Shown here one piece after another: positions 24,664-34,374 of a stretch of 64,000 nucleotides of DNA. The notes beneath the pieces were generated by a model. It was not told the DNA's origin and did not search any database. It saw only the letters and a list, made by a program, of their open reading frames with translations. Position numbers and translations under genes: made by a program. How positions within the stretch are numbered: position 1 is the first letter of the stretch; each line of letters opens with the position of its first letter. The DNA is from Acholeplasmatales bacterium (GTDB lineage: Bacteria > Bacillota_I > Bacilli_A > Acholeplasmatales > Anaeroplasmataceae), in assembly GCA_017454375.1 (NCBI GenBank), contig JAFTDB010000022.1, forward strand, positions 1 through 64,000. Reading direction: 5' to 3'.

Positions 24664-26162
24664 TGGCTGGAAAATATATCTTAGCTCTAGATCAAGGTAC
24701 AACATCTTCTAGAGCAATAGTATTCGACCACAGTGGTAATATATTAGGTATGGCTCAAGAGGAATTCGCACAGCTATATCCAAAACCAGGCTGGGTTGAG
24801 CATGAGCCAAAGGAAATTTTATCAAGTGAAATGGCATCTGTTTATTCAGCAGTAATCAGAGCTGGTGTATCAATGAAGGACATAAAGGCAGTTGGTATTA
24901 CTAACCAAAGAGAAACTACAATTCTTTGGAATAAGAAAACTGGCCAACCAGTATACAATGCCATCGTATGGCAATGTAGAAGAACAGATGAATATTGTAA
25001 GGAATTATTAAAAGATAAAAATCTAGATGAAATGATTTATTCTAAAACAGGTTTAAGAATTGATGCCTATTTCTGTGCAACAAAGATTAAATGGATTTTA
25101 GATAATGTTCCTGGTGTAAAGGAGCTAGCTAAAAATGATGAATTATGCTTTGGTACTGTAGATACATATCTTTTATGGCATTTAACTGGTGGTAAGGTAT
25201 TTGCTACAGACTATACAAATGCATCTAGAACATTGCTATTTAATATTCACGAGCTTAAATGGGATGATGATTTATTAAAGCTATTTGATATTCCAAAGAA
25301 TATCTTACCAGAGGTATTCCCATCATCACATTTATATGGATACACAGATGTAGATCAAATTGGTGCTTCAATTCCAATTTGTGGTATTGTTGGTGATCAA
25401 CAGGGTGCCCTATTTGGTCAGCTATGTGTTAATAAGGGTGACATCAAAAATACATTCGGTACAGGCTGCTTCATGCTAATGAACACTGGTAATGAAATTA
25501 TCAGAAGTAAGCATGGTCTAATCACAACCCTAGGTGCAACTATTGAAGGACAAAAGCCTGATTATGTACTAGAGGGTTCTGTATTCATCGGTGGTGCCGC
25601 AGTTAAGTGGCTAAGAGATGAATTAAGATTAGTTAAGACAGCTGAAGAAACTGAAAGATATTGTGAGAAAATAGATGATACTGATGGTGTATATGTTGTT
25701 CCAGCATTCACAGGACTTGGTGCTCCATATTGGGATGGCGAGGCAAGAGGCATGATTGTTGGTATAACAAGAGGTACCTCTAAGGAGCATATTATTCGTG
25801 CTACTATGGAAGGTATTGCATACCAAGTATATGATGTATTAAAGGCAATGGAAAATGATTTAGGAATCGACATCAAGACACTATGTGTTGATGGTGGTGC
25901 ATCTAAAAACAAATTCCTAATGCAATTTGAAGCTGATATCCTACATGCTTCAATTAAGTGCCCTAAGGTAGTAGAGGTTACTGCCCTAGGTGCTGCATAT
26001 CTTGCAGGCTTGAAGGTTGGATATTGGAAGGATTTTGAAGACATTAGAAAAAATAAGGAAATTGAACATGTCTTCCAACCAACTATGGATCATGAAACTA
26101 GAACTAAAAAGATTCATGGCTGGCATCAAGCGTTGAAGCTAACAATGATTCACGAGAAATAA
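24663..26162 (+). CDS. glpK: Glycerol kinase
   Basis: The 499-residue enzyme matches the usual length. It phosphorylates glycerol with ATP to sn-glycerol-3-phosphate. FGGY-family motifs are clear: [16 protein letters not shown] at the N-terminus, [47 protein letters not shown] and [15 protein letters not shown]. It shares one base with the preceding DUF1667 gene, completing a kinase plus oxidoreductase set that converts glycerol to dihydroxyacetone phosphate. No glycerol facilitator (glpF) gene is seen in the window. Expression is probably CcpA-controlled through the operon promoter. Confidence 0.97.
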   Translation: MAGKYILALDQGTTSSRAIVFDHSGNILGMAQEEFAQLYPKPGWVEHEPKEILSSEMASVYSAVIRAGVSMKDIKAVGITNQRETTILWNKKTGQPVYNAIVWQCRRTDEYCKELLKDKNLDEMIYSKTGLRIDAYFCATKIKWILDNVPGVKELAKNDELCFGTVDTYLLWHLTGGKVFATDYTNASRTLLFNIHELKWDDDLLKLFDIPKNILPEVFPSSHLYGYTDVDQIGASIPICGIVGDQQGALFGQLCVNKGDIKNTFGTGCFMLMNTGNEIIRSKHGLITTLGATIEGQKPDYVLEGSVFIGGAAVKWLRDELRLVKTAEETERYCEKIDDTDGVYVVPAFTGLGAPYWDGEARGMIVGITRGTSKEHIIRATMEGIAYQVYDVLKAMENDLGIDIKTLCVDGGASKNKFLMQFEADILHASIKCPKVVEVTALGAAYLAGLKVGYWKDFEDIRKNKEIEHVFQPTMDHETRTKKIHGWHQALKLTMIHEK

Positions 26163-26200
26163 AAAATGAAATTTATAAGGATTTGATGGAGGTGATAATT

Positions 26201-26806
26201 ATGAGCAGAAGAAAACTAAGAGTAATTTTAGCTACTATTAGTTTAGTTTTGTTTGCTCTATCCATCGTAACTTTCTTTATGTATGCATATGTTAATGCAG
26301 AGTTATACATGGATTATCACAAACGTGGGATTGTAATTGTTGATATTTATATGGCTGGATATGCTGGCTTGATGGGAATAATGTTTATTTATTCTATTGT
26401 AAAGCTTATTTTTGCTATTGCGATCAACAATGAAAAATATGCACGTCTAGTAGAAAAATTCAAATATGGACTTATTGTGTTATATATCATTTTATGGGTA
26501 GTTCTTATTGGTGCTGCTGGATTTATATCTACAGTATTATTCTTACCATTATCAACTATTTGCTTTGTTGTAGGTATAGCATTAATGATGGTTATATCGT
26601 TGGTGTTCTATATCGACGTCAAGGCTGCCAGAAAGGGTGATGCTCCTCTAAAGGGCTTAGACTCAGTTCATGTGTCTATGCCACAACAACCAAATAGAGG
26701 TAAAGCATCACAAGACGATTTGAAAGATGTTTATGATAAGTTATTAGCTCAAGGATTAATATCACAAGAGGAGTATAATCGTCGTATGAACAATCGAATC
26801 GTTTAA
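26201..26806 (+). CDS. Four-helix membrane protein with C-terminal SHOCT domain
   Basis: The 201-residue product has about four membrane segments to residue 145, then a cytoplasmic tail ending in DDLKDVYDKLLAQGLISQEEY, a typical SHOCT (short C-terminal) motif. ATG 26201 is chosen because GGAGGTG lies six bases upstream; TTG 26183 and ATG 26186 lie before that site. SHOCT proteins are common but their role is poorly known; oligomerisation has been proposed. It follows glpK by 38 bases without a visible terminator and precedes the giant lipoprotein by 17 bases, so it may be co-transcribed with either. Confidence 0.8.
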   Translation: MSRRKLRVILATISLVLFALSIVTFFMYAYVNAELYMDYHKRGIVIVDIYMAGYAGLMGIMFIYSIVKLIFAIAINNEKYARLVEKFKYGLIVLYIILWVVLIGAAGFISTVLFLPLSTICFVVGIALMMVISLVFYIDVKAARKGDAPLKGLDSVHVSMPQQPNRGKASQDDLKDVYDKLLAQGLISQEEYNRRMNNRIV

Positions 26807-26823
26807 AAAAGGAGGTAACCCCT

Positions 26824-29800
26824 ATGAAAAAAACGAAAATAATTTTAAGCATTATTTGCTTAGCTTTATTATTTACCACGTCGTGTGCGATAAGCTCAAC
26901 GATTTTCAATATTAAAAATGGAACGACTGAGCCAACAACGACAATAGTAGAGCCAACTACGACTTCTACTGAACCTGGAACTAGTACAAGTACTACTACA
27001 GGAACTGTGGAGCCAACAACTACTACAACAGTTGAACCAGCTACCACAACAACGGAGCCAGCCACAACTACGACCGAGACTCCAACAACTTCTACAAAGA
27101 CTAAGCTTGCAGCTCCAAGAATTGATCTTGAACCAACTACAATTTATGGAGCTAGTGGCGTAAGTGTAGTTAGATGGCATTCTGTTTCTCATGCTACATC
27201 ATATGTTATCTATGTAAATGAAGAAACAATAATGGTTCCAGGAACAGATAATGCAACATTAACAAAAATAATTACTGGTCTAGATGCTGGTACATACCAA
27301 ATTAAAATTAGGGCTATGGCAACTGGCTATGAATCTAGTGATTTTTCTAATGTCGAAACATTAACTGTTAGATCACAAACTACACCTACTACGACAACAA
27401 GTGGTGGTGGAGACAATCCTTCCGGACCTACAGTGACAGACGTTAGTGTGTATAAAAATGATACCGCCACAACTCCACTAAATATTTATGATTTAGATAA
27501 TGAACTTGATAATGTTATATTCAAAATTGATTATTCTAATGATACATTTGAATATGAATATTTAGATAAGTCAATGCTAGCTCTAGATGATTATAATAAG
27601 CTAGCTAACGCAGGCACATATACAATGACTGCGTATGTTGCTTCTAAAACAGTTGAAATAACATTAAAGGTTGAAAAGAGAAATGTTAAATTGGATGCAC
27701 CTGTTATTACAATAAATAACGGTGTTGTAAGCTGGGATGAAATCAATCATGCTACATCTTACACAATTTATCTAAACAATGATCATTTAGATTTAACAAC
27801 TAATTCATATACATTTGATGAGAATACTCCAGGTGATTATAGCAGCTATTCTGTTTATGTTGTTGCCAAGAGTAGTAAAGAAGGATTTTTGGATTCTGAT
27901 CCATCAAATTATGAAACCTATAATGTACCAGTGCTTGCGACACCTTCTATTAGATTAAATCCTACTACAATTTTAGTACAGACAGGTGCTGCCGCTTTGA
28001 CATGGCAAGGCATTGATCACGCAACAACTTTTGAAATATATTTGAATGATGAAAAGACAATCTATACTGCAACGGGTGGAAGTACTATTACTCATACTCA
28101 AGTGCTTACTAATTTAGCAGCAGGAACATATAACGTTAAGATTAGAGCAATAGGCACAGGCTATGAGCCTAGTGAATTCTCTAATGTTGAGGTATTAACA
28201 GTTGAAGCACAAAAATATACTGTTAGATTCTTATCTAATGGAACTGTTTTAAAAACCGAAGCAGTTGAAGATGGTCAAGCAGCAACTTCACCAAATAATC
28301 CAGCAAAATTCATTGGCACTGATTCAATGGTTAGTGAGTTTACAGGCTGGGATAAGGGATTTGATAACATCACATCCGACTTAGATGTTAATGCTGAATT
28401 TAAAAAATATAACGCAGTAGATGTTTCAGTTGTATTAAAAGATTCAACTTCAGCTGATGTATTTGTTACAAAGGATGATTTAGTTTCTACATACAACGTG
28501 AGAGTTGTAGATGAAGATGGTAGACTATGGGTCATTACACAAGCTATAGGCAAGATGTCTATAACAGGTCTTACTGCGAATGGAAAACATATAATAAATG
28601 GTGATTTTACATACACTGGTGGAACTGGAACTATTAAGACTCAACATTTTGAAACAGTTGGTATAACAGAATTAAATGATATTGAGTACTTTGTTGATGA
28701 AAATACTATTTCAAATACATCAATATCAGTAGACTTAGGTGAATATAGAGAAAAGGCCCCTGAAGGTTATGTACTAAAGGCTGTATACTTACTTAATGCA
28801 GATGATGATACATTAGTTGCTGAACATGAAGTAACTGATGACGAGAGTGTTGTATACTTTGATGATTTAACACCTGATACAGAATACAAAACATCATTCA
28901 TGTATGATAAGGCTACATCTGGTGGAAGTGCTAATCAAAAGCATCATAATTCACCATATCCTTATCGTGTAACTGAAGGATATGCATTCTACTTTGTAGG
29001 CTTCCTGATTAGAACAACTAATTCTAACCTACCACAAAGATGTGTAAGAATTATTTATAACGATCCTGTAAGAGGAGAAAAATTATTATATAGATATTAT
29101 GTAAGTGAAGGATCATCAGTATCATATACTGATTGGATGTATCATAACCCATTCTCATTTACATTACCTATTATTTATAATGATTATTATGCTGTAGGTG
29201 ACTACAGAGAACTTGAAAACATTACTGAAGATAAGAAAGTAGAAGTAATGTTATTACCAAAACGAGATGTAGATGCCGCAACACATACAATAGTATTTAT
29301 GGATTCAAAGACAAACTATATGCTTGGCGTTGAAACGGTAGCTAACCATGGTACGGTTACAGAACCTGCCCATTCAAATGATTCAGTTCCTGAGGATACA
29401 ACAGTAATGCATTATGAATTCGCTTGGGATGTCGCATGGCATTATGGCCTATATTATTTAATGATTGATCTTGATGATGTAACAAGCTCATGTGTTGTAA
29501 TGACAAGCTATAAATCATTTGAAAAGTATGTTGAACCAGAACTTGTACTTGATAACTCAATAGTTTATATAGGAAAGAGTTTCGTAAGAACAAATATTAA
29601 TTTCAATTCTTATAAAGCAATGATTCCTTATAGTGCAGATAGTGAAAAAATAACAATTTATCAATATCTAACTGAAGGATCATTTGAAACATATGTAGCA
29701 GATTATCCTACTGAGCATATTGAACCTGTTTCAGCAGGTGAAAACTCTAGATATAATGGATATCTATTTACAGGTTTATCTACAGGTAAATATACTCTTC

Positions 29801-30708
29801 ATATAGCTGTTAGATACAATATAAATGATGGTACTGGTGATCATATTAAGATATTTAGAACAACGTTCCCTGTATTAAATTCTTCTCATAAGTTTGTTAA
29901 TTTAACATTAAATAGTCCAAATTATCAAACAATTACTTATGAATTTACATCAGATGATTCTGATATTCGTATAATAAGAACTCCTGATTCTGATGAAAAG
30001 GATGAATATTTTGAAACAAGTGTAAGTAATTTATATTCAAGCAAGAAGAACGAAATAAATTATTTAAACACTAATACTACATATCGTTTTTATACGGCAA
30101 AAATATATAAGAGTTTAATTGTTAATGTACAAAAGGATAGTGAGACTACCGCAACGATTTTAACACATGAATTTAGAAAATGTGATATATCTGCTGACTA
30201 TGATACTTGTACAACAATGGATGGCGTAGAGCCTACAGGACTAACATTGAAGGTTAAAGCTTCTAAGTCTACAAGTGGTGGACATGTAACATATCATTAT
30301 GTTGGCTATTCAGGTAGTAAAGATGATCGTATTCAATTATATGTGGCGAATTATGACACACAAATTGATATTGGCCCAATTAGAATGGAATATTCTATAA
30401 GCAGCTCTGAATTTGACCCATATGGTAATCCTTATGGTGGATATAGAAGTATAGAATTTAGGTTTGATGCTGATTTAGGATACTACGTTCCTGAATCTGG
30501 GTGGAATACGTACCAAGATTTATTCGAACAACAATATCAAACTACAGATCCTGAAACACATCAACAATATTCGTATTATGTAGTAGTTCATTACATGCAT
30601 GTTAATTATTTCTATAATAATTATATTGGTGGAAATGTATATAATAAATTGTTGATGGATTATGAAGATTCAACTTCAAAAATAAAAATGGAAATAATAG
30701 TAGTTTAG
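26824..30708 (+). CDS. Large surface lipoprotein with Fn3-like and InlB B-type repeats
   Basis: The 1294-residue protein has a lipoprotein signal (lipobox TTSC, Cys21) and a Thr/Pro/Glu-rich linker (about 33-95) of repeated EPTTT-like units. Two very similar Fn3-like domains at about 96-180 and 371-460 share the pattern from PTTI through HATS/HATT to AGTY.VKIRA and FSNVE.LTV; a third related domain lies near 290-370. Residues about 464-530 (KYTVRFLSNG to FTGWDKGFDNIT) resemble an InlB B-repeat. The last 760 residues are Tyr-rich and unknown. A surface adhesin, sugar binder or structural role is possible; no catalytic motif was seen. It precedes an ABC-2 exporter pair by 17 bases. Confidence 0.88.
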   Translation: MKKTKIILSIICLALLFTTSCAISSTIFNIKNGTTEPTTTIVEPTTTSTEPGTSTSTTTGTVEPTTTTTVEPATTTTEPATTTTETPTTSTKTKLAAPRIDLEPTTIYGASGVSVVRWHSVSHATSYVIYVNEETIMVPGTDNATLTKIITGLDAGTYQIKIRAMATGYESSDFSNVETLTVRSQTTPTTTTSGGGDNPSGPTVTDVSVYKNDTATTPLNIYDLDNELDNVIFKIDYSNDTFEYEYLDKSMLALDDYNKLANAGTYTMTAYVASKTVEITLKVEKRNVKLDAPVITINNGVVSWDEINHATSYTIYLNNDHLDLTTNSYTFDENTPGDYSSYSVYVVAKSSKEGFLDSDPSNYETYNVPVLATPSIRLNPTTILVQTGAAALTWQGIDHATTFEIYLNDEKTIYTATGGSTITHTQVLTNLAAGTYNVKIRAIGTGYEPSEFSNVEVLTVEAQKYTVRFLSNGTVLKTEAVEDGQAATSPNNPAKFIGTDSMVSEFTGWDKGFDNITSDLDVNAEFKKYNAVDVSVVLKDSTSADVFVTKDDLVSTYNVRVVDEDGRLWVITQAIGKMSITGLTANGKHIINGDFTYTGGTGTIKTQHFETVGITELNDIEYFVDENTISNTSISVDLGEYREKAPEGYVLKAVYLLNADDDTLVAEHEVTDDESVVYFDDLTPDTEYKTSFMYDKATSGGSANQKHHNSPYPYRVTEGYAFYFVGFLIRTTNSNLPQRCVRIIYNDPVRGEKLLYRYYVSEGSSVSYTDWMYHNPFSFTLPIIYNDYYAVGDYRELENITEDKKVEVMLLPKRDVDAATHTIVFMDSKTNYMLGVETVANHGTVTEPAHSNDSVPEDTTVMHYEFAWDVAWHYGLYYLMIDLDDVTSSCVVMTSYKSFEKYVEPELVLDNSIVYIGKSFVRTNINFNSYKAMIPYSADSEKITIYQYLTEGSFETYVADYPTEHIEPVSAGENSRYNGYLFTGLSTGKYTLHIAVRYNINDGTGDHIKIFRTTFPVLNSSHKFVNLTLNSPNYQTITYEFTSDDSDIRIIRTPDSDEKDEYFETSVSNLYSSKKNEINYLNTNTTYRFYTAKIYKSLIVNVQKDSETTATILTHEFRKCDISADYDTCTTMDGVEPTGLTLKVKASKSTSGGHVTYHYVGYSGSKDDRIQLYVANYDTQIDIGPIRMEYSISSSEFDPYGNPYGGYRSIEFRFDADLGYYVPESGWNTYQDLFEQQYQTTDPETHQQYSYYVVVHYMHVNYFYNNYIGGNVYNKLLMDYEDSTSKIKMEIIVV

Positions 30709-30725
30709 TATAAAAGGAGAGAAAA

Positions 30726-31646
30726 ATGGAAGAAACAATACTTAAAACAAATGGGGTGTCTAAGCACTATGGCCAGCAAAAGGTCTTAGACAACGTTTCA
30801 CTTACGATTAATCGCGGTGATATTTATGGCTTTGTTGGCGAAAATGGTGCTGGTAAAACAACAATCATTAGAGTAATCACAGGCTTAATCAGTGCTGACA
30901 GTGGTGATTATGAATTATTTGGTATAAGCTCAAAGAATGAAAAAGAATTAAATAAGGTTAAGAGCAAAATCAGTGCGATTGTAGAATCACCATCAGTATA
31001 TGCAAATTTTAATGCGATGGACAATCTACTTTTAAATCAAGCTATCCTTGGTATCAAGGATGAAGCTAAGGCTAAAGTATTACTTGATTTAGTTGGCCTT
31101 GGTAATGTAGATATGCATAAGAAGGCTGGTAATTTCTCTTTGGGTATGCGTCAAAGATTAGGTATCGCAATGTGTCTATCTACAGATCCTGAATTTATAA
31201 TTCTAGATGAGCCTTTAAACGGCTTAGATCCTGAGGGTATAGTAGAAGTAAGAGAATTAATCTTAAAGCTAAATAAAGAGAAAAATATCACATTTATGAT
31301 ATCTTCTCATATCCTTACTGAGCTTAACTTAGTTGCTACAAGATTTGGTATCATTTCTCATGGTAAAATGATAACTGAAATCGATAGAGGTGATATTGAA
31401 GCTGCAATGACTAAGACAACTAAGATTAAGACTACAGATAATCAAAAGGCTTATGATTTAATTAAAGATGATTTTGAAAAGATTGAGCTTTCAGCTGATG
31501 AAATAATTGTATATGGTGATGTTAATGTAAATGATTTAGTATTAAAACTAAACTCTGTTGGTGTAGCAGTAGTTAACATTTCTACAAAGGAAGCATCAAT
31601 AGAAGACTTCTATCTTTCAACTATGGGAGGTAGTAACAATGCTTAA
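30726..31646 (+). CDS. ABC-2-type transporter ATP-binding protein
   Basis: This 306-residue ATPase has Walker A GENGAGKTT, the signature FSLGMRQRLGIAM and Walker B IILDEPLNGLDPEG, with a C-terminal 80-residue extension usual in the CcmA/BcrA-like exporter group. It overlaps the permease gene by eight bases, so the two form one transporter. Substrates in this family range from antimicrobial peptides to lipids; nothing here decides among them. Placement after the giant lipoprotein may be functional or only positional. Confidence 0.94.
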   Translation: MEETILKTNGVSKHYGQQKVLDNVSLTINRGDIYGFVGENGAGKTTIIRVITGLISADSGDYELFGISSKNEKELNKVKSKISAIVESPSVYANFNAMDNLLLNQAILGIKDEAKAKVLLDLVGLGNVDMHKKAGNFSLGMRQRLGIAMCLSTDPEFIILDEPLNGLDPEGIVEVRELILKLNKEKNITFMISSHILTELNLVATRFGIISHGKMITEIDRGDIEAAMTKTTKIKTTDNQKAYDLIKDDFEKIELSADEIIVYGDVNVNDLVLKLNSVGVAVVNISTKEASIEDFYLSTMGGSNNA

Positions 31647-32433
31647 GACTATTAAACTAGATTTAATTACAATTCTAAGAGATAAACTATTTATAGTGAT
31701 GGCATCAATTGTTCTTGGTATAGCACTATTGAATCCACTTATTTATAAGGGACTTGCTATCTGGGCAGCCAACATTGAAGGCCTTGGTGGACAGCTAATG
31801 GTTAATGCTAAAGCATTTGCCTTCCTATCATTTGCTATGAGTGGTGGTGCATCACTTGTTGTTATGGTATTCCTTCCTATTATTGTTTATAAACAATATA
31901 GTAATGGTATTGTAAGAAATAAGATAATCTATGGTAGAAGCAGAACAGAGATTTATTTCTCATTATTAATCTCAATGTTCGTAGTGGCATTTGCAGTATT
32001 ATTTATATCATCTATGGCTGCCTTTGCATTATCATTAACATTATTCCCATATAGTAGTGCAGAGGTTAATGTTGGTGATGAAATTGCTGGCTTCTTCGTA
32101 TCATTATTCTTTGAAATGCTTATAGTATTCTTTGAAGTATCTTTAACTGCAATGTTCGTTGTAGGATTAAAGAGCGTTGCACTTTCAATCGTAATTCCAG
32201 TTGCAGGTGCATCTATCTTCTCATTGCTTGGTTCTATAGTAGCAACTACAGCTCCAGGCTCAACATTGGAGCAAGTAGTTAGATATGTCGATGTTTATTA
32301 TCTAGCTGAGCATATCGCAATCACTAAATATGAATTAGGCACATTCATTGCCTTATTCATTACTCCAGTTTGTTATGCTGCATTATTTACAGTACTGGGC
32401 TGGATAATCTTCAAGAAGAAAGATATAAAATAA
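31639..32433 (+). CDS. ABC-2-type transporter permease
   Basis: The 264-residue protein has about six membrane segments: an N-terminal one after LDLITILRDKLF, a cluster over residues 50-130 around the conserved-looking IIYKQYSNGIVRNKIIYGRSR, and three near the C-terminus. Length and pattern fit an ABC-2/BcrB-like permease partner of the ATPase whose gene it overlaps. The ATP-binding protein and this permease would each be present as two copies in the working exporter. A strong terminator follows. Confidence 0.88.
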   Translation: MLKTIKLDLITILRDKLFIVMASIVLGIALLNPLIYKGLAIWAANIEGLGGQLMVNAKAFAFLSFAMSGGASLVVMVFLPIIVYKQYSNGIVRNKIIYGRSRTEIYFSLLISMFVVAFAVLFISSMAAFALSLTLFPYSSAEVNVGDEIAGFFVSLFFEMLIVFFEVSLTAMFVVGLKSVALSIVIPVAGASIFSLLGSIVATTAPGSTLEQVVRYVDVYYLAEHIAITKYELGTFIALFITPVCYAALFTVLGWIIFKKKDIK

Positions 32434-32438
32434 TTATT

Positions 32439-32460
32439 AGGGTCTTTGTAGACCCTTTTA
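32439..32460 (+). terminator. Rho-independent terminator after the ABC-2 genes
   Basis: Stem AGGGTCT/AGACCCT with loop TTGT is followed by a short T-run. Confidence 0.85.
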
Positions 32461-32494
32461 ATTTGCCTTCACATTATTTAACATTTTTGTTTTA

Positions 32495-32523
32495 TTGAAT
32501 ATAATTGATAAATTAAGTATAAT
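32495..32523 (+). promoter_or_regulatory. Promoter for tilS-hpt-ftsH
   Basis: TTGAAT (32495-32500), a 17-base spacer and TATAAT (32518-32523) predict a start near 32530, right at the AGGAG used by tilS. Confidence 0.75.
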
Positions 32524-32543
32524 TTATGCAGGAGATTTTTATT

Positions 32544-33839
32544 ATGTTAAAGAAGGTTAAGGATTTTTTAAAACTTAATAACATAAATATAGATAAGCCT
32601 GTAGTAGTTGCTGTAAGCGGTGGCGTTGATTCTACAGTTCTTTTAGATGTCTTATATAAGCTTGGATATCAGGTTATCCTAGCCCATGTAAATCATCATA
32701 AAAGAGTGGAATCTGAAGAAGAAGAAAAGGCTATGGAGGCTTGGGCTAAAAAGCTTAATATTCCATATGAGGTATTAGAATATCATTATGATCATACTGA
32801 TAATTTCCATAATGATTCTCATAATGCTAGATATAATTTCTTCAGAGATGTTTGTAAAAAATATAACACCAACATTATTTGTACAGCACATCATCTAGAT
32901 GATCAAATTGAGACCATCTTGATGAAGCTAATGGAAGGATCTAACCTATACGGATATGGGGGCATATCTGTAGTGAATGATGATGGTGAATTTCAAATCA
33001 TTAGACCACTTTTATGTGCAGCTAAGGATGAAATCTATGAATATGCAAAAAAAGAAAAAATCCTTTATTTCGAGGATTCTTCTAATCAAGAAGATTTATT
33101 CTTAAGAAATAGACTAAGACATAATGTTGTTCCTATCCTAAAGGAAGAATGTAGTGACTTGGCTATGAAGACTTTAGAATATTCTACTATTTTAAAGGAA
33201 TCATTTAATTTTATTAGAAAGCTCTCAATTAAGTATCTAAATGATAATGATAGTAAAATCGTTTATGATACTTTTAATGACTTAGATATTGCCTTAAAAA
33301 AGGATATTATTTGTTTAATGCTTGAGCAAAATGAAATCAGAAAAAACAATAATATCATCTACAATGTTTTAGATTTAGTATCCTCAAATAGTGGTAATAA
33401 GCAAATCGATTTAAATGATGATTATTTATTTGTAAGAAATTATGATAAGTCATATGTTACAAAAGCCACTAAAAAGGATGAATTAAAATATAAGCTTGAC
33501 TTAGATGATGTTTTAGAATTTGAAGAATATAAAATATATTTTTCAAAGATTAAACCAAATAATAGTGTAAAATATCTAAAGTTGTGCTATAATTGTTTAA
33601 AATTTCCGTTTTTTATTAGGAATAAAAAAGACGGGGATTATATTAAGTTAAAATCTGGAAACAAAAAAATTAGTCGAGTATTCATCGATAATAAGGTTCC
33701 AAATAACAGAAGAAATGAAGTTATGATTATCACTGATGGTGATGATAATGTTATTTGGGTTTATGACTACATTAAGTCAGATCTTATCTATGCGATGAAG
33801 GGACATGAGGATTTGTACTTAATCGTAGAGGAGAAATGA
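32544..33839 (+). CDS. tilS: tRNA(Ile)-lysidine synthase
   Basis: The 431-residue enzyme modifies C34 of the CAU-anticodon tRNA(Ile) with lysine and ATP, changing its codon meaning from Met to Ile; it is normally essential. The N-terminal PP-loop motif SGGVDS (residues 25-30), AHVNHHKR, TAHHLDDQIET and SNQEDLFLRNRLRHNVVP are characteristic. The C-terminal region is diverged but of normal length. ATG 32544 is preferred to ATG 32526 because AGGAG at 32530-32534 serves it. The order tilS-hpt-ftsH is conserved in Firmicutes. The gene ends in TGA, showing that TGA is a stop in this organism. Confidence 0.95.
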   Translation: MLKKVKDFLKLNNINIDKPVVVAVSGGVDSTVLLDVLYKLGYQVILAHVNHHKRVESEEEEKAMEAWAKKLNIPYEVLEYHYDHTDNFHNDSHNARYNFFRDVCKKYNTNIICTAHHLDDQIETILMKLMEGSNLYGYGGISVVNDDGEFQIIRPLLCAAKDEIYEYAKKEKILYFEDSSNQEDLFLRNRLRHNVVPILKEECSDLAMKTLEYSTILKESFNFIRKLSIKYLNDNDSKIVYDTFNDLDIALKKDIICLMLEQNEIRKNNNIIYNVLDLVSSNSGNKQIDLNDDYLFVRNYDKSYVTKATKKDELKYKLDLDDVLEFEEYKIYFSKIKPNNSVKYLKLCYNCLKFPFFIRNKKDGDYIKLKSGNKKISRVFIDNKVPNNRRNEVMIITDGDDNVIWVYDYIKSDLIYAMKGHEDLYLIVEEK

Positions 33840-33840
33840 A

Positions 33841-34365
33841 ATGAACAAAGACATAGAAGAAATTATTCTATCAGAAGAAGATCTTAATGCATTATGCAGA
33901 AGATTAGGTGAGCAAATCACCAAAGATTATGCTGGCAAAGAGCCACTATTTATCGGTTATATGAAGGGAGCACTTCCTTTTATGACTGAACTTTTAAAAA
34001 GAGTAGATTTAAAATGTACACTTGATTACTTAAGAATTAAATCTTATGAGGGTACAGAATCTACTGGTAAGATTAGAGTAATCGGTGACCTACCTGATGT
34101 TAAGGGTAAGGATGTCATCATTGTTGAGGATATTTTGGATACTGGTAATACCTTATCAGCATCAATGGAATTATTCAAAGAAGCTAATAGTGTAAAAATT
34201 GTTGTGCTTCTTGATAAATTTGAAGCAAGAAAGTTCCCAATTGAAGCCGATTATGTTGGATTAAAGATTCCAAAGAAGTTCGTGGTAGGATTTGGACTTG
34301 ATTATAATGAAAATTATAGAAATCTACCATACGTAGGAGTATTGAAAAAAGAAGTATATATGTAG
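33841..34365 (+). CDS. hpt: Hypoxanthine phosphoribosyltransferase
   Basis: This 174-residue purine salvage enzyme joins hypoxanthine (and usually guanine) to PRPP to form IMP or GMP. The PRPP loop VIIVEDILDTGNTLS and the upstream GYMKGALPFM are clear, as is the C-terminal VGFGLDYNENYRNLPYVG. It starts one base after the tilS stop, with GAGGAG inside the end of tilS as its ribosome site. The tilS-hpt-ftsH string is the standard arrangement in low-GC Gram-positives. Confidence 0.95.
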   Translation: MNKDIEEIILSEEDLNALCRRLGEQITKDYAGKEPLFIGYMKGALPFMTELLKRVDLKCTLDYLRIKSYEGTESTGKIRVIGDLPDVKGKDVIIVEDILDTGNTLSASMELFKEANSVKIVVLLDKFEARKFPIEADYVGLKIPKKFVVGFGLDYNENYRNLPYVGVLKKEVYM

Positions 34366-34374
34366 GAGGTTTTT

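Noticed and set aside
26930-27105. Tandem DNA repeats, possible CRISPR or VNTR
   Set aside because: The repeats code for short EPTTT-like units in one reading frame with irregular spacing; there are no equal spacers and no cas genes.
26676-27192. Minus-strand ORFs rich in Val/Ser/Trp/Cys
   Set aside because: They are mirror images of the Thr/Pro/Glu repeat linker of the giant lipoprotein and carry no recognisable domain.
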